NCBI GenBank assembly: GCA_032622095.1
Contig: CP136065.1
Coordinates: 35,746,732-35,810,731, forward strand
Source of the DNA: Siphonodentalium dalli
Taxonomy: Eukaryota; Mollusca; Scaphopoda; Gadilida; Siphonodentaliidae
Length of the DNA stretch: 64,000 nucleotides
Direction of reading: 5' to 3'
The notes under the pieces are model-generated. The model searched no databases and was not told where the DNA came from. It was given only the letters and a program-made list of their open reading frames with translations. The position numbers were made by a program, and so were the translations under genes. This document shows, piece after piece, positions 1 to 13,500 of this stretch (within the stretch, counting starts at the first letter, position 1; every line of letters begins with the position of its first letter).

Positions 1-48
1 AACAACAAAAGTGTTGGAAGTAGATATATATAATGGGTCATATGGCCC

Positions 49-82
49 AATTCAAGTTAAATATACCAATTTAACTTGAATT
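49..82. repeat. Perfect 14-bp inverted repeat of the satellite (representative copy)
   Basis: AATTCAAGTTAAAT (49-62), a 6-nt spacer ATACCA, then the exact reverse complement ATTTAACTTGAATT (69-82). The same structure recurs once per satellite unit across 1-20985, nearly always perfect. The paralogous place in the other half-unit (AATTCCAGTTAAAT ... ATTTAACC) has lost the right arm, so only one hairpin per dimer survives. A rare broken copy is near 8300, where the spacer is altered. Confidence 0.93.
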
Positions 83-3000
83 GTCATGGGTGCTGTGAGT
101 GTTGGGCTGTCTCCATACCCTTAAAACCCACTAAGGAGCCAAAACTTTTGAAAACCTTCTTATATTGATGCAGATATTTCCAAAAACACTAGGAGACCTA
201 GAAGTATATACCTTTACAGGACCCAATTCCAGTTAAATATACCAATTTAACCATTAAAAAAAACAAATATCCCCCTGAATAGAGCCCAAAATGCCATTCA
301 GGTGCCCAAATATTTTTTTCCCATTGCCTCTATATATTCTAGAGTGAAATGTGGAATCATTTACAGAATGGGTATAGTCTGAGAGATGGCTGACTCAGAA
401 ATATGTTTTCATAGGCACGGGCGCTGTATGGTTTTATCATGGGTGCTGTGGGTGTTGGGCTGTCTCAATACCCTTAAAACCCACTGAGGAGCCCAAACTT
501 TGTGCAAACCATTTGCATAGATGCATACCTATCCACAAACAACAAAAGTGTTGGAAGTTGATACATATAATGGGTCATATGGCCCAATTCAAGTTAAATA
601 TACCAATTTAACTTGAATTGTCATGGGTGCTGTGGGTGTTGGGCTGTCTCCATACCCTTAAAACCCACTAAGGAGCCCAAACTTTTGCAAATCTTCTTAT
701 ACTGATGCAGATATTTCCAAAATCACTAGGAGACCTAGAAGTATATACCTTTACAGGACCCAATTCCAGTTAAATATACCAATTTAACCATTAAAAAAAA
801 CAAATATCCCCCCTGAATAGAGCCCAAAATCCCATTCAGGTGCCCAAATATTTTTTCCCCATTGCCTCTATATATTCTAGAGTGAAATGTGGAATCATTT
901 ACAGAATGGGTATAGTCTGAGAGATGGCTGACTCAGAAATATGTTTTCATAGGCACGGGTGCTGTATGGTTTTATCATGGGTGCTGTGGGTGTTGGGCTG
1001 TCTCAATACCCTTAATACCCACTGCAGAGCCCAAACTTTAAGCAAACCATTTGCATAGATGCATACCTATCCACAAACAACAAAAGTGTTGGAAGTAGAT
1101 ATATATAATGGGTCATATGGCCCAATTCAAGTTAAATATACCAATTTAACTTGAATTGTCATGGGTGCTGTGGGTGTTGGGCTGTCTCCATACCCTTAAA
1201 ACCCACTAAGGAGCCCAAACTTTTGCAAATCTTCTTATACTGATGCAGATATTTCCAAAATCACTAGGAGACCTAGAAGTATATACCTTTACAGGACCCA
1301 ATTCCAGTTAAATATACCAATTTAACCATTAAAAAAAAACAAATATCCCCCCTGAATAGAGCCCAAAATCCCATTCAGGTGCCCAAATATTTTTTCCCCA
1401 TTGCCTCTATATATTCTAGAGTGAAATGTGGAATCATTTACAGAATGGGTATAGTCTGAGAGATGGCTGACTCAGAAATATGTTTTCATAGGCACGGGTG
1501 CTGTATGGTTTTATCATGGGTGCTGTGGGTGTTGGGCTGTCTCAATACCCTTAATACCCACTGCAGAGCCCAAACTTTAAGCAAACCATTTGCATAGATG
1601 CATACCTATCCACAAACAACAAAAGTGTTGGAAGTAGATATATATAATGGGTCATATGGCCCAATTCAAGTTAAATATACCAATTTAACTTGAATTGTCA
1701 TGGGTGCTGTGGGTGTTGGGCTGTCTCCATACCCTTAAAACCCACTAAGGAGCCCAAACTTTTGCAAATCTTCTTATACTGATGCAGATATTTCCAAAAT
1801 CACTAGGAGACCTAGAAGTATATACCTTTACAGGACCCAATTCCAGTTAAATATACCAATTTAACCATTAAAAAAAAACAAATATCCCCCCTGAATAGAG
1901 CCCAAAATCCCATTCAGGTGCCCAAATATTTTTTCCCCATTGCCTCTATATATTCTAGAGTGAAATGTGGAATCATTTACAGAATGGGTATGGTCTGAGA
2001 GATGGCTGACTCAGAAATATGTTTTCATAGGCACGGGTGCTGTATGGTTTTATCATGGGTGCTGTGGGTGTTGGGCTGTCTCAATACCCTTAATACCCAC
2101 TGCAGAGCCCAAACTTTAAGCAAACCATTTGCATAGATGCATACCTATCCACAAACAACAAAATTGTTGGAAGTAGATATATATAATGGGTCATATGGCC
2201 CAATTCAAGTTAAATATACCAATTTAACTTGAATTGTCATGGGTGCTGTGGGTGTTGGGCTGTCTCCATACGCTTAAAACCCACTAAGGAGCCAAAACTT
2301 TTGCAAATCTTCTTATACTGATGCAGATATTTCCAAAATCACTAGGAGACCTAGAAGTATATACCTTTACAGGACCCAATTCCAGTTAAATATACCAATT
2401 TAACCATTAAAAAAAACAAATATCCCCCCCTGAATAGAGCCCAAAATCCAATTCAGGTGCCCAAATATTTTTTCCCCATTGCCTCTATATATTCTAGTGT
2501 GAAATGTGGAATCATTTACAGAATGGGTATAGTCTGAGAGATGGCTGACTCAGAAATATGTTTTCATAGGCACGGGTGCTGTATGGTTTTATCATGGGTG
2601 CTGTGGGTGTTGGGCTGTCTCAATACCCTTAATACCCACTGAAGAGCCCAAACTTTATGCAAACCATTTTCATAGATGCATACCTATCCACAAACAACAA
2701 AAGTGTTGGAAGTAGATATATATAATGGGTCATATGGCCCAATTCAAGTTAGATATACCAATTTAACTTGAATTGTCATGGGTGCTGTGGGTGTTGGGCT
2801 GTCTCCATACCCTTAAAACCCACTAAGGAGCCCAAACTTTTGCAAATCTTCTTATACTGATGCAGATATTTCCAAAAACACTAGGAGACCTAGAAGTATA
2901 TACCTTTACATGACCCAATTCCAGTTAAATATACCAATTTAACCATTAAAAAAACAAAATATCCCCCCCCCTGAATAGAGCCCAAAATCCCATTCAGGTG

Positions 3001-5910
3001 CCCAAATATTGTTTTCCCATTGCCTCTATATTCTAGAGTGAAATGTGGAATCATTTACAGAATGGGTATAGTCTGAGAGATGGCTGACTCAGAAATATGT
3101 TTTCATAGGCACGGGTGCTGTATGGTTTTATCATGGGTGCTGTGGGTGTTGGGCTGTCTCAATACGCTAAAAACCCACTGAGGAGCCCAAACTTTGTGCA
3201 AACCATTTGCATAGATGCATACCTATCCACAAACAATAAAAGTGTTGGAAGTAGATACATATAATTGGTCATATGGCCCAATTCAAGTTAAATATACCAA
3301 TTTAACTTGAATTGTCATGGGTGCTGTGGGTGTTGGGATGTCTCCATACCCTTAAAACCCACTAAGGAGCCCAAACTTTTGCAAATCTTCTTATATTGAT
3401 GCAGATATTTCCAAAAACACTAGGAGACCTAGAATTATATACCTTTACAGGACCCAATTCCAGTTAAATATACCAATTTAACCATTAAAAAAAACAAATA
3501 TCCCCCCTGAATAGAGCCCAAAATGCCATTCAGGTGCCCAAATATTTTTTTCCCATTGCCTCTATATATTCTAGAGTGAAATGTGGAATCATTTATAGAA
3601 TGGGTATAGTCTGAGAGATGGCTTACTCAGAAATATGTTTTCATAGGCACGGGTGCTGTATGGATTTATCATGGGTGCTGTGGGTGTTGGGTTGTCTCAA
3701 ATACCCTTAAAACCCACTGAGGAGCCCAAACTTTGTGCAAACCATTTGCATAGATGCATACCTATCAACAAACAACAAAAGTGTTGGAAGTAGATACATA
3801 TAATGGGTCATATGGCCCAATTCAAGTTAAATATACCAATTTAACTTGAATTGTCATGGGTGCTGTGGGTGTTGGGCTGTCTCCATACCCTTAAAACCCA
3901 CTAAGGAGCCCAAACTTTTGCAAATCTTCTTATACTGATGCAGATATTTCCAAAAACACTAGGAGACCTAGAAGTATATACCTTTACAGGACCCAATTCC
4001 AGTTAAATATACCAATTTAACCATTAAAAAAAACAAATATCCCCCCTGAATAGAGCCCAAAATCCAATTCAGGTGCCCAAATATTTTTTCCCCATTGCCT
4101 CTATATATTCTAGAGTGAAATGTGGAATCATTTACAGAATGGGTATAGTCTGAGAGATGGCTGACTCAGAAATATGTTTTCATAGGCACGGGTGCTGTAT
4201 GGTTTTATCATGGGTGCTGTGGGTGTTGGGCTGTCTCAATACCCTTAAAACCCACTGAGGAGCCCAAACTTTATGCAAACCATTTGCATAGATGCATACC
4301 TATCCACAAACAACAAAAGTGTTGGAAGTAGATACATATAATGGGTCATATGGCCCAATTCAAGTTAAATATACCAATTTAACTTGAATTGTCATGGGTC
4401 CTGTGGGTGTTGGGCTGTCTCCATACCCTTAAAACCCACTAAGGAGCCCAAACTTTTTCAAATCTTCTTATACTGATGCAGATATTTCCAAAAACACTAG
4501 GAGACCTAGAAGTATATACCTTTACAGGACCCAATTCCAGTTAAATATACCAATTTAACCATTAAAAAAAACCAAATATCCCCCCTGAATAGAGCCCAAA
4601 ATCCCATTCAGGTGCCCAAATAATTTTTTCCCATTGCCTCTATATATTCTAGAGTGAAATGTGGAATCATTTACAGAATGGGTATAGTCTGAGAGATGGC
4701 TGACTCAGAAATATGTTTTCATAGGCACGGGTGCTGTATGGTTTTATCATGGGTGCTGTGGGTGTTGGGCTGTCTCAATACCCTTAAAACCCACTGAGGA
4801 GCCCAAACTTTGTGCAAACCATTTGCATAGATGCATACCTATCAATAAACAACAAAAGTGTTGGAAGTAGATACATATAATGGGTCATATGGCCCAATTC
4901 AAGTTAAATATACCAATTTAACTTGAATTGTCATGGGTGCTGTGGGTGTTGGGCTGTCTCCATACCCTTAAAACCCACTAAGGAGCCCAAACTTTTGCAA
5001 ATCTTCTTATACTGATGCAGATATTTCCAAAAACACTAGGAGACCTAGAAGTATATACCTTTACAGGCCCCAATTCCAGTTAAATATACCAATTTAACCA
5101 TTAAAAAAACCAAATATCCCCCCTGAATAGAGCCCAAAATCCCATTCAGGTGCCCAAATATTTTTTTCCCATTGCCTCTATATATTCTAGAGTGAAATGG
5201 GGAATCATTTACAGAATGGGTATAGTCTGAGAGATGGCTGACTCAGAAATATGTTTTCATAGGCACGGGTGCTGTATGGTTTTATCATGGGTGCTGTTGG
5301 TGTTGGGCTGTCTCAATACCCTTAAAACCCACTGGGGAGCCCAAACTTTGTGCAAACCATTTGCATAGATGCATACCTATCCACAAACAACAAAAGTGTT
5401 GGAAGTAGATACATATAATGGGTCATATGGCCCAATTCAAGTTAAATATACCAATTTAACTTGAATTGTCATGGGTGCTGTGGGTGTTGGGTTGTCTCCA
5501 TACCCTTAAAACCCACTAAGGAGCCCAAACTTTTGCAAATCTTCTTATACTGATGCAGATATTTCCAAAAACACTAGGAGACCTAGAAGTATATACTTTT
5601 ACATGACCCAATTCCAGTTAAATATACCAATTTAACCATTAAAAAAACTGAATAGAGCCCAAAATCCCATTCAGGTGCCCATATAATGTTTTCCCATTGC
5701 CTCTATATATTCTAGAGTGAAATGTGGAATCATTTACAGAATGGGTATAGTCTGAGAGATGGCTGACTCAGAAATATGTTTTCATAGGCACGGGTGCTGT
5801 ATGGTTTTATCATGGGTGCTGTGGGGGTTGGGCTGTCTCAATACCCTTAATACCCACTGAAGAGCACAAACTTTATGCAAACCATTTGCATAGATGCATA
5901 CCTATCCACA

Positions 5911-6091
5911 AATAAAAGTGTTGGAAGTAGATATATATAATGGGTCATATGGCCCAATTCAAGTTAAATATACCAATTTAACTTGAATTGTCATGGGTGC
6001 TGTGGGTGTTGGGCTGTCTCAATACCCTTAATACCCACTGAAGAGCCCAAACTTTATGCAAACCATTTGCATAGATGCATACCTATCAACA
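5911..6091. repeat. Single-monomer (~180-bp) satellite unit
   Basis: Here the sequence passes from the hairpin directly into a B-type block (CTGTCTCAATACC ... CTATCAACAAACAAC) and skips the A block and the linker. The repeat step is about 180 bp instead of about 538. This is what unequal exchange between the A and B half-units would produce. It also lacks AAC in the usual AACAAC at its left edge. Confidence 0.85.
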
Positions 6092-9000
6092 AACAACAAA
6101 AGTGTTGGAAGTAGATATATATAATGGGTCATATGGCCCAATTCAAGTTAAATATACCAATTTAACTTGAATTGTCATGGGTGCTGTGAGTGTTGGGCTG
6201 TCTCCATACCCTTAAAACCCACTAAGGAGCCAAAACTTTTGAAAACCTTCTTATACTGATGCAGATATTTCCAAAAACACAAGGAGACCTAGAAGTATAT
6301 ACCTTTACAGGACCCAATTCCAGTTAAATATACCAATTTAACCATTAAAAAAAACAAATATCCCCCTGAATAGAGCCCAAAATGCCATTCAGGTGCCCAA
6401 ATATTTTTTTCCCATTGCCTCTATATATTCTAGAGTGAAATGTGGAATCATTTACAGAATGGGTATAGTCTGAGAGATGGCTGACTCAGAAATATGTTTT
6501 CATAGGCACGGGCGCTGTATGGTTTTATCATGGGTGCTGTGGGTGTTGGGCTGTCTCAATACCCTTAAAACCCACTGAGGAGCCCAAACTTTGTGCAAAC
6601 CATTTGCATAGATGCATACCTATCCACAAACAACAAAAGTGTTGGAAGTTGATACATATAATGGGTCATATGGCCCAATTCAAGTTAAATATACCAATTT
6701 AACTTGAATTGTCATGGGTGCTGTGGGTGTTGGGCTGTCTCCATACCCTTAAAACCCACTAAGGAGCCCAAACTTTTGCAAATCTTCTTATACTGATGCA
6801 GATATTTCCAAAATCACTAGGAGACCTAGAAGTATATACCTTTACAGGACCCAATTCCAGTTAAATATACCAATTTAACCATTAAAAAAAAACAAATATC
6901 CCCCCTGAATAGAGCCCAAAATCCCATTCAGGTGCCCAAATATTTTTTCCCCATTGCCTCTATATATTCTAGAGTGAAATGTGGAATCATTTACAGAATG
7001 GGTATGGTCTGAGAGATGGCTGACTCAGAAATATGTTTTCATAGGCACGGGTGCTGTATGGTTTTATCATGGGTGCTGTGGGTGTTGGGCTGTCTCAATA
7101 CCCTTAATACCCACTGCAGAGCCCAAACTTTAAGCAAACCATTTGCATAGATGCATACCTATCCAAAAACAACAAAATTGTTGGAAGTAGATATATATAA
7201 TGGGTCATATGGCCCAATTCAAGTTAAATATACCAATTTAACTTGAATTGTCATGGGTGCTGTGGGTGTCGGGCTGTCTCCATACGCTTAAAACCCACTA
7301 AGGAGCCAAAACTTTTGCAAATCTTCTTATACTGATGCAGATATTTCCAAAATCACTAGGAGACCTAGAAGTATATACCTTTACAGGACCCAATTCCAGT
7401 TAAATATACCAATTTAACCATTAAAAAAAACAAATATCCCCCCTGAATAGAGCCCAAAATCCAATTCAGGTGCCCAAATATTTTTTCCCCATTGCCTCTA
7501 TATATTCTAGAGTGAAATGTGGAATCATTTACAGAATGGGTATAGTCTGAGAGATGGCTGACTCAGAAATATGTTTTCATAGGCACGGGTGCTGTATGGT
7601 TTTATCATGGGTGCTGTGGGTGTTGGGCTGTCTCAATACCCTTAAAACCCACTGAGGAGCCCAAACTTTATGCAAACCATTTGCATAGATGCATACCTAT
7701 CCACAAACAACAAAAGTGTTGGAAGTAGATACATATAATGGGTCATATGGCCCAATTCAAGTTAAATATACCAATTTAACTTGAATTGTCATGGGTCCTG
7801 TGGGTGTTGGGCTGTCTCCATACCCTTAAAACCCACTAAGGAGCCCAAACTTTTTCAAATCTTCTTATACTGATGCAGATATTTCCAAAAACACTAGGAG
7901 ACCTAGAAGTATATACCTTTACAGGACCCAATTCCAGTTAAATATACCAATTTAACCATTAAAAAAAACCAAATATCCCCCCTGAATAGAGCCCAAAATC
8001 CCATTCAGGTGCCCAAATATTTTTTTCCCATTGCCTCTATATATTCTAGAGTGAAATGTGGAATCATTTACAGAATGGGTATAGTCTGAGAGATGGCTGA
8101 CTCAGAAATATGTTTTCATAGGCACGGGTGCTGTATGGTTTTATCATGGGTGCTGTGGGTGTTGGGCTGTCTCAATACCCTTAATACCCACTGAAGAGCC
8201 CAAACTTTATGCAAACCATTTTCATAGATGCATACCTATCCACAAACAACAAAAGTGTTGGAAGTAGATATATATAATGGGTCATATGGCCCAATTCAAG
8301 TTAAATATAAAAATTTAACTTGAATTGTCATGGGTGCTGTGGGTGTTGGGCTGTCTCCATACCCTTAAAACCCACTAAGGAGCCCAAACTTTTGCAAATC
8401 TTCTTATACTGATGCAGATATTTCCAAAAACACTAGGAGACCTAGAAGTATATACCTTTACATGACCCAATTCCAGTTAAATATACCAATTTAACCATTA
8501 AAAAAACAAAATATCCCCCCCTGAATAGAGCCCAAAATCCCATTCAGGTGCCCAAATATTGTTTTCCCATTGCCTCTATATTCTAGAGTGAAATGTGGAA
8601 TCATTTACAGAATGGGTATAGTCTGAGAGATGGCTGACTCAGAAATATGTTTTCATAGGCACGGGTGCTGTATGGTTTTATCATGGGTGCTGTGGGTGTT
8701 GGGCTGTCTCAATACGCTTAAAACCCACTGAGGAGCCCAAACTTTGTGCAAACCATTTGCATAGATGCATACCTATCCACAAACAATAAAAGTGTTGGAA
8801 GTAGATACATGTAATTGGTCATATGGCCCAATTCAAGTTAAATATACCAATTTAACTTGAATTGTCATGGGTGCTGTGGGTGTTGGGATGTCTCCATACC
8901 CTTAAAACCCACTAAGGAGCCCAAACTTTTGCAAATCTTCTTATATTGATGCAGATATTTCCAAAAACACTAGGAGACCTAGAATTATATACCTTTACAG

Positions 9001-10383
9001 GACCCAATTCCAGTTAAATATACCAATTTAACCATTAAAAAAAACAAATATCCCCCCTGAATAGAGCCCAAAATGCCATTCAGGTGCCCAAATATTTTTT
9101 TCCCATTGCCTCTATATATTCTAGAGTGAAATGTGGAATCATTTATAGAATGGGTATAGTCTGAGAGATGGCTTACTCAGAAATATGTTTTCATAGGCAC
9201 GGGTGCTGTATGGATTTATCATGGGTGCTGTGGGTGTTGGGTTGTCTCAAATACCCTTAAAACCCACTGAGGAGCCCAAACTTTGTGCAAACCATTTGCA
9301 TAGATGCATACCTATCAACAAACAACAAAAGTGTTGGAAGTAGATACATATAATGGGTCATATGGCCCAATTCAAGTTAAATATACCAATTTAACTTGAA
9401 TTGTCATGGGTGCTGTGGGTGTTGGGCTGTCTCCATACCCTTAAAACCCACTAAGGAGCCCAAACTTTTGCAAATCTTCTTATACTGATGCAGATATTTC
9501 CAAAAACACTAGGAGACCTAGAAGTATATACCTTTACAGGACCCAATTCCAGTTAAATATACCAATTTAACCATTAAAAAAAACAAATATCCCCCCTGAA
9601 TAGAGCCCAAAATCCAATTCAGGTGCCCAAATATTTTTTCCCCATTGCCTCTATATATTCTAGAGTGAAATGTGGAATCATTTACAGAATGGGTATAGTC
9701 TGAGAGATGGCTGACTCAGAAATATGTTTTCATAGGCACGGGTGCTGTATGGTTTTATCATGGGTGCTGTTGGTGTTGGGCTGTCTCAATACCCTTAAAA
9801 CCCACTGGGGAGCCCAAACTTTGTGCAAACCATTTGCATAGATGCATACCTATCCACAAACAACAAAAGTGTTGGAAGTAGATACATATAATGGGTCATA
9901 TGGCCCAATTCAAGTTAAATATACCAATTTAACTTGAATTGTCATGGGTGCTGTGGGTGTTGGGTTGTCTCCATACCCTTAAAACCCACTAAGGAGCCCA
10001 AACTTTTGCAAATCTTCTTATACTGATGCAGATATTTCCAAAAACACTAGGAGACCTAGAAGTATATACTTTTACATGACCCAATTCCAGTTAAATATAC
10101 CAATTTAACCATTAAAAAAACTGAATAGAGCCCAAAATCCCATTCAGGTGCCCATATAATGTTTTCCCATTGCCTCTATATATTCTAGAGTGAAATGTGG
10201 AATCATTTACAGAATGGGTATAGTCTGAGAGATGGCTGACTCAGAAATATGTTTTCATAGGCACGGGTGCTGTATGGTTTTATCATGGGTGCTGTGGGGG
10301 TTGGGCTGTCTCAATACCCTTAATACCCACTGAAGAGCACAAACTTTATGCAAACCATTTGCATAGATGCATACCTATCCACA

Positions 10384-10567
10384 AACAACAAAAGTGTTGG
10401 AAGTAGATATATATAATGGGTCATATGGCCCAATTCAAGTTAAATATACCAATTTAACTTGAATTGTCATGGGTGCTGTGGGTGTTGGGCTGTCTCAATA
10501 CCCTTAATACCCACTGAAGAGCCCAAACTTTATGCAAACCATTTGCATAGATGCATACCTATCAACA
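10384..10567. repeat. Second single-monomer (~184-bp) satellite unit
   Basis: Same short unit as at 5911-6091, followed by the same variant unit (TGCTGTGAGTG at 10658, compared with 6182 and 91). The short unit is therefore a landmark copied along with a higher-order block, not an independent event. Confidence 0.85.
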
Positions 10568-13500
10568 AACAACAAAAGTGTTGGAAGTAGATATATATAA
10601 TGGGTCATATGGCCCAATTCAAGTTAAATATACCAATTTAACTTGAATTGTCATGGGTGCTGTGAGTGTTGGGCTGTCTCCATACCCTTAAAACCCACTA
10701 AGGAGCCAAAACTTTTGAAAACCTTCTTATACTGATGCAGATATTTCCAAAAACACTAGGAGACCTAGAAGTATATACCTTTACAGGACCCAATTCCAGT
10801 TAAATATACCAATTTAACCATTAAAAAAAACAAATATCCCCCTGAATAGAGCCCAAAATGCCATTCAGGTGCCCAAATATTTTTTTCCCATTGCCTCTAT
10901 ATATTCTAGAGTGAAATGTGGAATCATTTACAGAATGGGTATAGTCTGAGAGATGGCTGACTCAGAAATATGTTTTCATAGGCACGGGCGCTGTATGGTT
11001 TTATCATGGGTGCTGTGGGTGTTGGGCTGTCTCAATACCCTTAAAACCCACTGAGGAGCCCAAACTTTGTGCAAACCATTTGCATAGATGCATACCTATC
11101 CACAAACAACAAAAGTGTTGGAAGTTGATACATATAATGGGTCATATGGCCCAATTCAAGTTAAATATACCAATTTAACTTGAATTGTCATGGGTGCTGT
11201 GGGTGTTGGGCTGTCTCCATACCCTTAAAACCCACTAAGGAGCCCAAACTTTTGCAAATCTTCTTATACTGATGCAGATATTTCCAAAATCACTAGGAGA
11301 CCTAGAAGTATATACCTTTACAGGACCCAATTCCAGTTAAATATACCAATTTAACCATTAAAAAAAACAAATATCCCCCCTGAATAGAGCCCAAAATCCC
11401 ATTCAGGTGCCCAAATATTTTTTCCCCATTGCCTCTATATATTCTAGAGTGAAATGTGGAATCATTTACAGAATGGGTATAGTCTGAGAGATGGCTGACT
11501 CAGAAATATGTTTTCATAGGCACGGGTGCTGTATGGTTTTATCATGGGTGCTGTGGGTGTTGGGCTGTCTCAATACCCTTAATACCCACTGCAGAGCCCA
11601 AACTTTAAGCAAACCATTTGCATAGATGCATACCTATCCACAAACAACAAAAGTGTTGGAAGTAGATATATATAATGGGTCATATGGCCCAATTCAAGTT
11701 AAATATACCAATTTAACTTGAATTGTCATGGGTGCTGTGGGTGTTGGGCTGTCTCCATACCCTTAAAACCCACTAAGGAGCCCAAACTTTTGCAAATCTT
11801 CTTATACTGATGCAGATATTTCCAAAATCACTAGGAGACCTAGAAGTATATACCTTTACAGGACCCAATTCCAGTTAAATATACCAATTTAACCATTAAA
11901 AAAAAACAAATATCCCCCCTGAATAGAGCCCAAAATCCCATTCAGGTGCCCAAATATTTTTTCCCCATTGCCTCTATATATTCTAGAGTGAAATGTGGAA
12001 TCATTTACAGAATGGGTATGGTCTGAGAGATGGCTGACTCAGAAATATGTTTTCATAGGCACGGGTGCTGTATGGTTTTATCATGGGTGCTGTGGGTGTT
12101 GGGCTGTCTCAATACCCTTAATACCCACTGCAGAGCCCAAACTTTAAGCAAACCATTTGCATAGATGCATACCTATCCACAAACAACAAAATTGTTGGAA
12201 GTAGATATATATAATGGGTCATATGGCCCAATTCAAGTTAAATATACCAATTTAACTTGAATTGTCATGGGTGCTGTGGGTGTTGGGCTGTCTCCATACG
12301 CTTAAAACCCACTAAGGAGCCAAAACTTTTGCAAATCTTCTTATACTGATGCAGATATTTCCAAAATCACTAGGAGACCTAGAAGTATATACCTTTACAG
12401 GACCCAATTCCAGTTAAATATACCAATTTAACCATTAAAAAAAACAAATATCCCCCCCTGAATAGAGCCCAAAATCCAATTCAGGTGCCCAAATATTTTT
12501 TCCCCATTGCCTCTATATATTCTAGTCTGAAATGTGGAATCATTTACAGAATGGGTATAGTCTGAGAGATGGCTGACTCAGAAATATGTTTTCATAGGCA
12601 CGGGTGCTGTATGGTTTTATCATGGGTGCTGTGGGTGTTGGGCTGTCTCAATACCCTTAAAACCCACTGAGGAGCCCAAACTTTATGCAAACCATTTGCA
12701 TAGATGCATACCTATCCACAAACAACAAAAGTGTTGGAAGTAGATACATATAATGGGTCATATGGCCCAATTCAAGTTAAATATACCAATTTAACTTGAA
12801 TTGTCATGGGTGCTGTGGGTGTTGGGCTGTCTCCATACCCTTAAAACCCACTAAGGAGCCCAAACTTTTGCAAATCTTCTTATACTGATGCAGATATTTC
12901 CAAAAACACTAGGAGACCTAGAAGTATATACCTTTACAGGACCCAATTCCAGTTAAATATACCAATTTAACCATTAAAAAAAACCAAATATCCCCCCTGA
13001 ATAGAGCCCAAAATCCCATTCAGGTGCCCAAATATTTTTTTCCCATTGCCTCTATATATTCTAGAGTGAAATGTGGAATCATTTACAGAATGGGTATAGT
13101 CTGAGAGATGGCTGACTCAGAAATATGTTTTCATAGGCACGGGTGCTGTATGGTTTTATCATGGGTGCTGTGGGTGTTGGGCTGTCTCAATACCCTTAAT
13201 ACCCACTGAAGAGCCCAAACTTTATGCAAACCATTTTCATAGATGCATACCTATCCACAAACAACAAAAGTGTTGGAAGTAGATATATATAATGGGTCAT
13301 ATGGCCCAATTCAAGTTAGATATACCAATTTAACTTGAATTGTCATGGGTGCTGTGGGTGTTGGGCTGTCTCCATACCCTTAAAACCCACTAAGGAGCCC
13401 AAACTTTTGCAAATCTTCTTATACTGATGCAGATATTTCCAAAAACACTAGGAGACCTAGAAGTATATACCTTTACATGACCCAATTCCAGTTAAATATA

